The notes under the pieces were generated by a model. It searched no databases. It had not been told where the DNA came from and saw only the letters and a list, made by a program, of their open reading frames with translations. The position numbers and the translations under genes are program-made. A DNA stretch of 64,000 nucleotides from assembly GCA_010909165.1 (NCBI GenBank), contig MU008158.1:2071478-2135477 (forward strand). The letters are read 5' to 3'. This document shows, one piece after another, positions 1 to 10,153 of this stretch. Origin of the DNA: Anthoceros angustus (taxonomy: Eukaryota; Streptophyta; Anthocerotopsida; Anthocerotales; Anthocerotaceae). Numbering within the stretch: the stretch's first letter is position 1; every line of letters starts with the position of its first letter.

Positions 1-670
1 AACTTTAGTTGTTCCTTGGAAGCAGCCTGCAATTGCTTGAACTGAGGTAGACCGCAAGGTGGAGCAGTTGGTTGTGGGCGAAGAACGGGCTGGCCTTTCC
101 TCTAAGCTAAGAAGTATGAATTTGCCGCTGAAAGAAAAGAGAAGACACGTTCTCCAATGGACATTTAGAGCTACATTTGTCAATCACCCAAGTCTAACGC
201 ATTTCCAGTGCCAGCTGCAAACATCTGCATGTAACAAACGAGTGAAGACAAGTCTTGTCTCCATAAAGGCACATGCGTGGATGTCTTTCGAGTCGGCTCT
301 TCTTCTTGTTCCTGAAGCGTGTGTGATACCTTGCCTGTGGCTCATATTGGGAACATTCCGCAGAAAATGTGTGTCTTAGCATGGGGGACACTGATTCTGT
401 GAAATGAAATCAGAGAATAATGCCCACCCAGTTCAGCAACCTTCACAACTAGCTTCAGGTTCTCACCTGATCTCAAAAGGCAGCATGGCTGACTGGCGGA
501 TCACTCCACATGTTTGTTGCCTGCCAAACTAAGTCTGTAGGCTCGGATATCCCATGAAAGCCACTTGCATTCTGTCATCTTTGGCACTTGGACTGTGAGG
601 CTGCCCTGCTCCTTCGATTGCCACATCTGTCACACAGGAGCTTGGAAGCCGCAATCCACAAGCCCTACAT
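1..670. other. No gene recognised; left-edge flank
   Basis: I see no supported gene here. Short open frames exist on both strands but none looks like a known protein. The right end should contain the 3' untranslated region of the minus-strand Ycf20-like gene, whose stop codon lies at 671-673. Confidence 0.5.
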
Positions 671-1144
671 TTAGCTGGCGAGCTTGAAAGCATCAATGAA
701 GAGGCCATACGTGAAACCCAGCTTGAAATTGTTGAGCAGAGCAGCCGGGAAGGATGCCTTCTTGCGGGTGCGGTAGTACAGAGTCACGTACTCGGTGAAG
801 AGCACACAGACAGCAGCAGCGATGACATCGTTCACCCCAAGAGCTCCGAACGACAGATTGATGGTCTGCGCAACATAGAAACCGCCCAACAAAGAGATCC
901 CTCCCCACAAAGCTCTCCGGAACGGGCTCTTGAAGTAGGTGGTGGTGTAGCCGGGCAGGAGGCGGATCACATCCACCAGCCGCAACCTCTGCCTCTGCCG
1001 CCCTCCTTGGGCTGCTCTCACCCGCACCTGGACTGCCCGGGAACAAAACCTCTGCACAGGCCTCACGTGCCGGAGGCCCGGCAAAGGGGACCCGATGCGT
1101 GTCGCAGCAGCACCTACTGGGAGCTCCCAGGCGTGCAGCAGCAT
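671..1144 (-). CDS. Ycf20-like protein (DUF565), plastid-targeted
   Basis: The single uninterrupted frame encodes 157 residues. The C-terminal two thirds match the Ycf20/DUF565 family: a 'RLLPGYTTTYFKSPFRRALWG' type lead-in, a hydrophobic segment around 'GISLLGGFYVAQTINLSFG', a second around 'NDVIAAAVCVLFTEYVTLYY', and a conserved end 'LLNNFKLGFTYGLFIDAFK'. The first 50 or so residues are rich in Arg, Ala, Gly and Pro and nearly lack acidic residues, as expected of a chloroplast transit peptide. Family members are encoded in plastid or cyanobacterial genomes or, as here, in the plant nucleus, and the Arabidopsis homologue NPQ7 affects non-photochemical quenching. I infer a thylakoid or envelope membrane protein. 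The start is the first ATG giving a plausible transit peptide; an upstream non-coding exon cannot be excluded. The gene is divergent from the stress-protein gene at 1362. Confidence 0.85.
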   Translation of the reverse strand: MLLHAWELPVGAAATRIGSPLPGLRHVRPVQRFCSRAVQVRVRAAQGGRQRQRLRLVDVIRLLPGYTTTYFKSPFRRALWGGISLLGGFYVAQTINLSFGALGVNDVIAAAVCVLFTEYVTLYYRTRKKASFPAALLNNFKLGFTYGLFIDAFKLAS

Positions 1145-1361
1145 CGGAACGCAGCTGACGCGGGAAGAAACTCTAGAGCAGGCAGACGCAGTTAACAGGG
1201 ACTCGCGGTTTCACCGATGGAACTGGACAGGGACGCCACGTCAGATGTCTCTGCGAGACTCCAGGCCGCCGCGTGGAGGAGTCCACTTCACCGCCCTCCT
1301 TTCAGGCTCTAGCAGCAGCAGGGAGGCGTGCATGCCAGGAGAAGCGTAGCGGGTCGCGAAG
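1145..1361. promoter_or_regulatory. Short divergent spacer between Ycf20-like and USP genes
   Basis: Only 217 bp separate the two start codons, so both 5' untranslated regions and core promoters must fit here or lie inside the neighbouring gene. No clear TATA box is visible. A shared bidirectional promoter is an inference from spacing. Confidence 0.5.
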
Positions 1362-3299
1362 ATGGCGCAGGGAAGGAAGATCGTTGTAGCTGTGGATGAG
1401 AGCGAGACCTCTGCGTATGCCTTCACCTGGGCCTTCCACAACCTGTTTAGGAAAGATGACCGCGTCATTGTGCTCAACGTGGCTCCATTTGTGGGGCTGA
1501 ACGACTTTGCAGACCCCGATTTGGCTGCCGGTGGGTTGCACAGCCTTCTGGGGCGCTGCTGCCCTTGTCTGCCCGAGTTTCTTCTGTCAGTGGCATAATT
1601 GTGTCTCATAAACATGGGTTGAGATTTGTCTGGGTGATTGTATGCGCCGTTGAGCCTGGGCATGCTATCCTAGTTCTCTCTTCGGTATTGGGAAGTTTGG
1701 AACACGAATCTTCTTGTGTCTGACGAAGTTCCGTCCAGAGTGTGCAGTGAGAACGGTGAAACCCATAACAGATAACGAGGCTGCTGAAAAGGCTGTGGCT
1801 GAGGACGCCAAAGCTCTTGTCCACAAGTACATGGATCAATGTGCTCGTGCTGGAGTAAGTTTGTTGTTCGGCCAAGGTCTTTTCTTGGTGTCGTGACTGT
1901 GAGGGTGAGGAAGGACTGGAATGCTCATACACGGAACGGCATGAAAACCTCAGATAGCATGCGAAGGTGAAGTTGTGAAAGGTGAAGCTGGTAGCTGGAT
2001 CGTGGATGAGGCAAAACGGAAGGGAGCGGATGTTGTTTGCGTCGGCAGTCATGGATACGGAATGTTGAAAAGGTGCTGGAATAGTTAGTCTTTGAACAGG
2101 CAGTGGATTTGTGCTGTGCTTTCATAGGAGATCTGGGACACTCTGGGAGGGTCCAGTAATGTCCAGGTGAGGAATTGAGACGGGACCGTCTGTCGACACC
2201 TGTGTCCTATTCTGTCAGAACAATTCTAGGGAGCATAAGCGACTACGTTTTACACCATGCTCCTTGCTCAGTCATAATTGTGAGGCAATCCGAGCACCTC
2301 GAGGATCACGATCCTTTGGGGTCATCAGGATTATCGAGAAAGGTTCTGATTGCTGTGGATGGTTCCAAGGAGGTACGATTCCCAGAGCTCCACAACTTCC
2401 TTGACAATGCCTTCAACCTGGTAGTGTCAAGTGGAAGCAGATGATTGGAGGTTGTAGAATCATTGGACACATTGCATAATGCGTTTGTGTAGTCAACCTA
2501 TGCTTTGATATGGGCGGTGGAGAACTTCTGCAACAAATCGGACAGGGTTATCATCTACCACGTCCAACCACAGAGTCTCGGGCCGTCATCAGGACTGGTG
2601 ACTGGTGCGTGCACGCCAAGGCTCTAAAACCATGATGCCGTGCGGCGTACTGGGCCCCCGTGTGGGAGTTTACATTTGGCTAACTTGGTTGGTTGAGGTG
2701 TGGTTGCTTTGCCTAGGTCCTTTCGGAATGCAGTCCGTGTTCATGCCAGCAGAAGAAGATGAGGAAAAGGTGGAGGTGCTGAAAGGAAGTGAGAAGATGG
2801 TGGAAGAGTACATGCAGTATGTGTGCGAGGAAGCTCAGGCAAGCGGTGAAGGGTTTTCAGTTTCCACAGTTGCAAGTGGTTGGATGGCATGTGCATCACA
2901 CAAGTCGCAAGATGCTGGCTGATCTCTCTTTCTCCTTCTCTTTTTCCTCCCTTCTCTCTCGTCTGTCGTCTGCAGATGAAGTGTGAGGGGGTGGTAGTAC
3001 AAGGGCCAACGGAGGTGAAGCTGTTCGAGGGAGTGAAAGCTTTGAAGGCCGATGCTGTAGTGGTGGGCTACCACGAGCACAGCCTGTTGGCCAGGTACTG
3101 TTGGGCCCCTCTGACAAGGCCTTGTTATTTTTCCAGATCCCTATTCCGGAAGCCATTACACATAACATTACGGCAATTGATGTGCAACGAAAGAGATGTG
3201 TGACAGTGTGGGTTTGCTTGCAGGACATTCCTCGGCAGCGTGAGCGACTATCTGTCTCACAACAGCCCGTGTCCTCTGATTGCGGTGAAAATGATGAAG

Positions 3300-3333
<34 letters not shown>

Positions 3334-3386
3334 CCTCTGATCCCCATGCTCCAGAGCAAAGAGATGAGCACCAGCACACAAGCTGA
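1362..3386 (+). CDS. Two-domain universal stress protein (USP), 8 exons
   Basis: Exons by splice sites and phase: 1362-1530, 1772-1854, 1954-2072, 2219-2372, 2493-2604, 2717-2838, 2976-3094, 3224-3386. Together they encode 346 residues and every junction keeps frame. The protein has two tandem UspA-type domains, about residues 3-150 and 163-318. The first opens with 'KIVVAVDESETSAYAF' and carries the ATP-binding pattern G-2x-G-9x-G-S (GSHG at 115-118, GS at 128-129). The second opens with 'KVLIAVDGSKESTYAL', but Glu287 stands where the second Gly of that motif belongs, so it may not bind nucleotide. The protein ends with ten alanines (320-329) and a polar tail. Intron 6 starts with GC (CAG|GCAAGC at 2839) and is a GC-AG intron; the frame allows no GT alternative that I found. 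USP proteins are cytosolic or nuclear nucleotide-binding stress factors; the precise role here is unknown. Confidence 0.88.
3303..3332 (+). repeat. (GCA)10 trinucleotide run coding poly-Ala
   Basis: Ten perfect GCA codons lie in the last exon of the stress-protein gene. The run is likely to be length-variable by slippage, and changes in steps of three would keep the frame. Confidence 0.95.
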
Positions 3387-3420
3387 TGATGGGCGATAAA
3401 AAAAGATCAGCCAGACTCGG

Positions 3421-3436
3421 TATGTATGTATGTATG
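3421..3436 (+). repeat. (TATG)4 microsatellite
   Basis: Four tandem TATG units lie just downstream of the stress-protein stop codon, probably in its 3' untranslated region. Confidence 0.9.
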
Positions 3437-4633
3437 TTCATCACTGTACAGGGTAGCAGTTGCCTGCTTTTGGCTGGACTTGAGGCTGTGATGAGTGAAG
3501 AGGAAGCAGCCAATGGAGAGGAATGTGTTGAGTGGCAGGACTGTGACGAACCAATGGGCTCACATGCGCGCAAGAGGTTTCCACTGTCCAGCCATTGGCT
3601 GTCCAGCTCATCACAACACAGACTGACAGTCCAAATCCTGCTACAGCACTGGACTCTGTATGTACATAGATATACCACATCCACACAACCCATTTGTATC
3701 CTGCCTCCATCTGGTATGTACAGTGTCGTGGTTGCAGGAGTCGTGCACTTGCCTATGAGCGCAGCACAGTTTGCGGCAGTTTGCGTCATGAGCGGTCAGA
3801 TGCCGAGCGTGGAGTCGGAGTTGGCATTGGGAGGGGAAGTGGACGACGCTCTGCTGGTGCGCATGTGGGGGCAGGCCAGACAGACCAGGAAAAGCAGCGT
3901 CAGAGGCACTGTTGGGAGATGTACTACTCTACTACTACAAATGTTTGTACAGACATGGAGACCACACAAATGCATGCAACAACAGTAACACTTTACCTTT
4001 CCTTTTCCTTTCCCTTCTTGTTACACAATCGGTTATGAACCACCGCTCTGCATTGCAGCAAGCAGCCACAACAGTCTCGTGACAAGCGCACTCACACAAC
4101 TCGTCACTTCACATAACCCATCCATGGAACCATGGTTTTGTCGTTTCACCTACCCGCTTTCTCACTATACGCCGATGGCATACGCCTCCGTTCTGCCATG
4201 CCACATGATGCGCAGGCTGTAGGAAATCGAAATCCGCTCCACTCCGCGCCGGGCTCAACGGCAGCATAACTGCCGGTACCAGGCCGGTCACCGGGTTCCA
4301 GGCGGTGGGCCGGGGCGGCCGGGCCCCGGGCCCGACACGGACCGGGCCGAGCCGAGTCGCCACAAGTCAAGCGTCGCACCCCGAAGTATTATCCGAATCG
4401 CGCCTCGCGGTCGCCTTCACACATGATAGCCTCCTAAATCAGGAATAGAACCGAATCCCGAACGTCAGCCCGATAACGGGCTCTGACGCTCTGACGCGCC
4501 CGGGCGGGCCGGAACTCGGGCCCGAGCCAAAGATATTCGAGCCCGCGGGGCCCCAGCCGGTTGCCAGTCACAACGTGTTGGTCCCGTAGTGGACACCACC
4601 TACATCAACCACCGGAGTCCCTTGTCCAACAGT

Positions 4634-4705
4634 ATTTCCTTTTCCTTTTCCCTTTTCCTTTTTCCTTGTTCCTTTTCCTTTCCCAATTCCAATTCCTATT
4701 CCCCC
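4634..4705 (+). repeat. Polypyrimidine tract
   Basis: About 70 bases of almost uninterrupted T and C in TTTTCC-like units on the plus strand. It is low-complexity sequence and could form unusual DNA structure; no coding role is apparent. Confidence 0.85.
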
Positions 4706-6003
4706 GAATGGGATGGGATGGGATCGGATCGCAGCGTGACTCCAAAGGCCAGGGAAACGAATCCCTCACGTGGCGCTCTCGCTGGCCCGCTCCCCGTTCC
4801 TCCTCTCGGCGTCCCCGCTGCCAGTTGCAGATTCCAAAGCTCGCAAAAGCGAGGTAGGCGAGCGATTCCCACTTCCGGGCCCGGTCATGCTTTCTGGTCC
4901 CTGCCCGGCCCAGCCCGGCCCGGCCCCGCCCGGGTATTATCGTGTTTGGCCCCCTCCCAAGATTAGCCCAACCAGCCCAGGCTTGGCCCTCCTGCCACTC
5001 GGGCTATCCACACCAAACAAAGAAGAAGTCTTTTATAACACAAGCCCTTCCCTACCCGCCTGCCCAATCATCGCCCTCCCATGGCCCGCCTCCCTTGGGC
5101 TTCACGGCGGCGGCCCGCAGCTCTACCCACCTCTCTCTCCTTGCCTTCTTTGGCGTTTCTCTATCCAAGAATATCCTCTCTTTTATTTTATAATTTACAA
5201 TGTTTTAATCCTTAAATTTAATTTTATATATATTTCATATATTATTATGATTTTTATTTAATATCTAGAATCTAATTATAATTAATATCATATTAGAATA
5301 CCAACCAGATAGAATTTCGTAAAATAATCTGACAAACCCAAGAGGACATTGGACGAAAAGAAAGAGATCTCGAAGTCTTATAACTATATTGCATAAAAAG
5401 TGCATGATAGTGAGTCTTTTGATCACAATATGTGCAGTTGCATGTTTGCATTTTTGAGCGTATGGATCGTGGTGGGGTGTGACTAATGTATGGAGCTGGA
5501 GCTACATAATACCTGTGTGAACGAAATGTGTCTAATACACACACCTATTGTAAGGTATGTATGAGTTATGGTGAGCGTGTGTGATGTGTGTGTTTTGGGG
5601 AGGGGAGATGGGGTGTGTGTGGAGGAGAGAATATTCGGGTTGGGATTCTAACGCTGCCGAGGCTGCAGGCCCGGGGAGGCGCGGCGGAGTAAAAGTGGTA
5701 TTTGTATGGGGCCAGGCTAGCAGGGCGGGTGAAGGGTAGCCGAGCCGCGAGCCGCGAGCCGGCCGGCCCCTTCCGCTCATGTTTGCGCTGACGCAGACTC
5801 CAGCCTGTGAGAGAGACTTAGAAGCAGTCCCGGCCCGGCCTGGCCTCGTCTCGGCCTCGCTTCGCTCACTGTCTCCGCGTCTTCTGCGCCCGACGGCGAG
5901 CAGGCCAGGGAGGAGGAGGAGTCGGAGAAAAGGGACGACGAGCGCGGCATCGCCGCACTTGCCTTGGCGCTCACCTGCCATTGTGCTAGCAGCTCCAGCG
6001 GCA

Positions 6004-6048
<45 letters not shown>
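6004..6048 (+). repeat. (AGCC)n microsatellite
   Basis: About eleven tandem AGCC units. It generates repetitive open frames on both strands that I do not regard as genes. Confidence 0.95.
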
Positions 6049-6566
6049 ACCTTGGGCCGTTTTCCCTTGGCATGGACGCGCTCTCCCCCGAGGACGAGGC
6101 GGACCAGATTGGGCCTACCGCTGCTAGCGTCCTGTGCCAGGCCCCCCGTGCTATCTCAGCGTTGGCGGCACGGCAGCCTGGGACGATCCAGTAGGCTGGA
6201 GGCGGACGCTTCTTCTTCTGTGAGTGGTCTCGTCTCTTTACATGCCCTGTTGCTGCTCGTTGCCCGGGAGCTGCGTCTTGGTGCCTGATTGCGGGGCCCG
6301 GAGGCGCGGGGAGCTCAGCTCGGGGAGTGTGCTTGAGGAGGCTCTCGTGCTTGCGTGGGGAGGGGGAATTTTGCTTCTTGTAAAGGCTGCGGGGGAGGGG
6401 GAGAGGGAGAGGGAGTGAGGGTTGGGGGAGGGGAGTGGTGCGCGAGGGAGTTCTTGGCAGCTGGGAGGGGTTGCCTGTTCAATGCAGCTCAATTTCGTGG
6501 GCCTGTTGCATGTCTTGCTGTGCAGAGGAGGGGCTTGGTGGGGGAAGGAGAGCGTGAGTTGAGTAG

Positions 6567-6590
6567 GTAGAGTAGAGTAGAGTAGAGTAG
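6567..6590 (+). repeat. (AGAGT)n pentanucleotide repeat
   Basis: Four to five tandem AGAGT units about 50 bp upstream of the NT-C2 start codon, within the likely 5' leader. Confidence 0.9.
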
Positions 6591-6641
6591 GGAGGAGTAG
6601 GGGGTTAGGTGAGGACGCGGACGCGGACGAAGCTGGCAGCC

Positions 6642-9295
6642 ATGGTGATGAAGGTGATGCGATGGCCCATGCGCCATCTCTTCTCCAAGAAGTATCAGGT
6701 GAACCTCACGCTGCACAGGCTGGAGGGCGCGGCGCTGGACGGGCTGGCGGATTCTCAGGTGCTTCTTGATGTCAAGTGGAAGGGGCCTAAGGGCACGCTT
6801 GGGTCGCGGTTCCGGAGGAGTATGAAGAGTGCCACAGGTGTTGAGGGCGCGCATGATCCAGATGCTGGTAGTATAGTCTGGGAGCACAAGTTCGAGCATG
6901 TCTGCGTGCTCAGCCTTGCCAAGACTGCCAGCTCCTTTCTGCCTTGGGATGTCTACTTCGTGATCCGCCAGGTTTGTTCATCACACCTTGCTCGTTCCTT
7001 TGGACCTTGGAAGCGTGGGGTCGCGTTGCCATGGGCAGGAGTGTCTGATGCCGCTCCCATGCCTGATTGCAGGTGGCAGTTTCTGGATCCAAAGCGAAGC
7101 GGTCGGTTGTCGGCACGGTCTTTGTCAATTTGGCTGCCTTCGCTTCAACGGAGGGCAACACATGTGAGGAGCAAAAGCTTCCAGTCATTTGCACCATCAA
7201 GGGAACGGAGACGGAAGCCTGCCTTGTTGTAAGCCACCCTTGCTGTCGCCTTTGTTGTTGGGGTTCGTTTGCTATCTGTTTGTGGCCAGTGCTGGACTTG
7301 TTGCAGGAAAGTGTTTGTTGATTTGTTCGGAACTTGTTTGCTTCAGGCAACCTTCGGCTTTGTGGAGCTGCGAACCACGTCTGAGAGTCCTGTAAGTCTT
7401 AAGGGTATGGCGCCGTCTTTCCCATGCATGGGAGCACCTCTTGGCTGGAGGGAAGTACGTGATGGGGACAGGACTGGCCTGAGGAAGGTCAAAGGATCTA
7501 AAGAGAGTGCAGCGGCACCCAAGGGGAAGAAGAGTCCTATGTATGATGACTCTACTGAGGATGGGAAGTCGTCTCCTCATAGTGAAGGTAGCACTCAGGA
7601 CTCCATCAGTGACCCGTACGACACAGACTTCGTGGAGGACTTTGACGATGAGGATTACCGTGAGGAAGACATGAGTTTTGTCAAGTCCTTCAGCTATGGA
7701 ACTATAGCAGGTGCCAACCTGGTAGTCGAAGGGGCCCTTCCTTTTCATCGGGAAGATGTCATGGTAGATGAAGCTACTGGGAGCGTGATATCCATTCACA
7801 GCAGAGCCGCTTCTGTGGGCATCCCCAAGTCTGATGAGGAGACTTCCAATGCAGATTCAGAATTGATGTTTTATCAGTCATCCATGCGAGGTCTTTTGTC
7901 TTGGAGGAAAAGGAAGCTGAGCTTTAGGTCGCCCCGTTCAAGAGGGGAGCCCTTGTTGAACAAGGCATTTGCCGAAGAAGGCGGTGATGAGATTGATTGG
8001 GACCGCCGCATGTCTGGAGCGCCTGAGCCACTTGCCATTTCGGTAAATCCCACCTCTTTGCTCTCCATGCTTGCTGCCTGGTTGGTAGGCCGTTTTTTTC
8101 GCTGGATGTGGTGCCATCCTGCTAAACTTCCTTGGCTTTGTATGTAAAGCAGGCTGGGACGGGGGATGACTTATTAGCTCAAGGTGCTGTGGACTTTGGT
8201 GGGGATGGCTTATTCAGTGTGGGAATATGGGAGCAAAAGGAAGTGGAGAATAGAGATAGGAACTTGAAGCTGTCGACAAGCGTTTTCTTTGCGTCGTTTG
8301 ACCAGCGAAGTGAGAGTGCTGCCGGTGAAAGCGCTTGCACAGCGCTTGTGGCAGTCATTGCTGACTGGTTGCACAAGTATCCAACTTGGATGCCCAGCAA
8401 GGCAGAGTTTGACATGCTCATCCGTGATGGGTCAGCCGAGTGGCGAAGGTTGTGTGAAGTGGAATCTTACAAGGACCGGTTTCCTGACCGGCACTTTGAT
8501 CTGGAGACTGTTCTGCAAGCTGGAGTGCGACCACTGTGTGTGGTTGCAGAGAAATCCTATATTGGGTTTTTCAAACCAGAGGGGCTGGGTGCTTCCTTTG
8601 AGTTTTTACAAGGGGCTATGACTTTTGATGGAATCTGGGATGAAATAGAGCGTGCTGGACCAGCTGTGTACATTGTAAGCTGGAATGATCATTTCTTTGT
8701 CCTGAAAGTGGAGGAGAACACGTATTACATTATTGACACATTGGGGGAGAGGCTCTATGAGGGATGTGATCAGGCCTATATTTTGCAGTTTGATGCTCGG
8801 TCATCACTTTGCCGGTTGAAAGAAGTAGCTCCTGCACAGGAAGCCTCAGCAAAGCTAACCAAAGAGGCACCAAAGGGTGACAAGGAGGCATCAAAGGTTG
8901 AGAAGGAGGTGGTAAAGGCCGAGAAGCAGGCAGCCAAGGCAGAGAAACAGGCGGTGAAGGTCGAGAGGAAGGTGGTCAAGGTAGAGGAGGCCGTGAAAGT
9001 AGAACAGGAGATGCCGAAGGTTGACGAGGAGGCAGCAAAGCCTGGAACTGAGATTGTGGAGGCTGTGACTGATAAGGAGATGGGCACAGATGCAGCGCAT
9101 GTTGGGAAGAAGGCATGCTGTGAGTTTGTGAAAGGATTCTTTGCGGCCCTTCCTTTGAGGGAATTGGAGAACGATATTAAGAAGGGCCTTCTGGGAAAGA
9201 TACCAATGCATCAGCGACTACAGATTGAGTTTCATTACACGATGCCGGTAACGCCGGTGACAACATCTCCCTGCATGGATCTCATAAGCTTCTAG
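6642..9295 (+). CDS. NT-C2 (EEIG1/EHBP1 N-terminal-like) domain protein, 4 exons
   Basis: Exons 6642-6971, 7073-7228, 7347-8042 and 8153-9295 join in phase 0 throughout and encode 774 residues. The N-terminal part (about 1-180) fits a plant NT-C2 domain: basic start 'MRHLFSKKYQVNLTLHRLEG', then 'VLLDVKWKGPKG', 'WEHKFEHVCVLSL', 'WDVYFVIRQ' and a sulfur-poor beta-rich stretch ending near 'GFVELR'. A disordered, acidic linker follows (around 'DFVEDFDDEDYREED'). The C-terminal half (from about 395) contains the conserved plant module 'SACTALVAVIADWLHKYP' and 'GIWDEIERAGPAVYIVSWNDHFFVLKVE'. Residues about 622-702 are a run of K-V-E/K-A-E heptad-like repeats, a likely single helix or coiled coil. 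NT-C2 domains are thought to bind membranes; plant members are little characterised. The start is the first ATG in the domain frame. Confidence 0.82.
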
Positions 9296-10153
9296 CTTGT
9301 TGAGGAGGATGGGGTTAAGGTTGGGCTGGGATGAGGGGAGGGGAGGGCAGGGCAGGGCAGGACGGGGGGAGAGAGCGGGAAAGCTTAGCTTTGAGCACTG
9401 ACATCATTTTTTTTGAGCGGCGAGAGGAATAAAAAATTTGGAGTGAAGGTTGCATGGATGAAGCGGCTTCAAACTTAAAGCGATGACATTACAAGGGGGA
9501 CGGAAGGCAAGGAGAAGCATGCAGAGTACGTAAAACTCCTGTTGTACTATATTGGGCTCCCCTGAAGGTGGGAAGTAGTGGTCGAAAGCTGTCGCCGGGT
9601 GGTAATGTGTATGTAGAGTGAGCAGGTCGCCATGGCCAGAGGGTGATCTCTGGATTGGTTTTTGGTTGAAGATAGCTAGCTAGTCTGTTGCACCTTCAAG
9701 TTTTAGCTCCCCATAGCGTTATGTAACTGACTTGATTCTTAGAAGGGTGGTAGGAGCCCTGATGTGGAAGTGTTGATCCTTGGTGAAGGCTATGTGCACT
9801 GAAGAAGTGGTCCACTAGTATATTGGTTCCTAGTGTGTATTGCAGTACCATATTGTACTCTGTAACATCTGCTCTCCACCTGTGGTGAATGTACATTCTC
9901 TCAAATGCCAAATCTGATCTTTAATCGTCTACTTGTGCGCTGCCTTCGCATGGCCCATTTTTTGAATTCGGTGTCCCCTGCTGTGCATCGCTGCCTGGAC
10001 GGTGCAGTCCCTTGGCCGAGGCTGGAAACCCGAAGTTCTCCTTTCGACTGCCTCCCGTCAGGCCAGGGGTTGCAGCACGTCGATCCGTAGGAAGGGTAGA
10101 GAGTCCGTGTGTGTTTGCGCTACTCGTCATCGCTCCACACTAGGTAGGGAGAC
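9296..10153. other. Intergenic; 3' region of NT-C2 gene and upstream region of SDR gene
   Basis: No coding frame recognised. It includes a short GGCAGG-type repeat near 9340-9362. The first part should hold the 3' untranslated region of the NT-C2 gene. Confidence 0.6.

Larger units (their letters stand above)
3387..5640. other. Intergenic region with strong base-composition swings
   Basis: No gene recognised. About 4200-4560 is extremely GC-rich, with stacked GGGCCC and CCGGG words. A pyrimidine tract built from TTCC and TTTTCC units lies at about 4634-4705. About 4850-4940 is again C-rich with CCCGGCCC words. About 5150-5300 is almost pure A+T. The open frames here follow the simple-sequence composition and none resembles a known protein. 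Confidence 0.6.
5641..6641 (+). promoter_or_regulatory. GC-rich upstream/5' leader region of the NT-C2 gene
   Basis: This kilobase precedes the NT-C2 start codon. It holds two simple repeats and strongly G-rich plus-strand sequence at 6355-6440. A donor-like site near 6216-6222 (CTGTGAGTG) and an acceptor-like GGCAG just before the ATG allow a 5' leader intron, but this cannot be proven without transcripts. No homology to a protein is visible in the open frames. Confidence 0.35.

Noticed and set aside
2598-2604. First GT after exon 5 of the USP gene as donor
   Set aside because: It gives the wrong phase for exon 6; the GT at 2605 keeps the frame into 'GPFGMQSVF'.
2896-3789. 297-residue open frame on the minus strand
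   Set aside because: Overlaps exons of the USP gene, which has consistent splicing on the other strand, and includes the reverse of the GCA run as a poly-Leu tract.
5777-6288. Open frames with repeated GWLA or QPAS units
   Set aside because: They are translations of the AGCC microsatellite on both strands, without other support.
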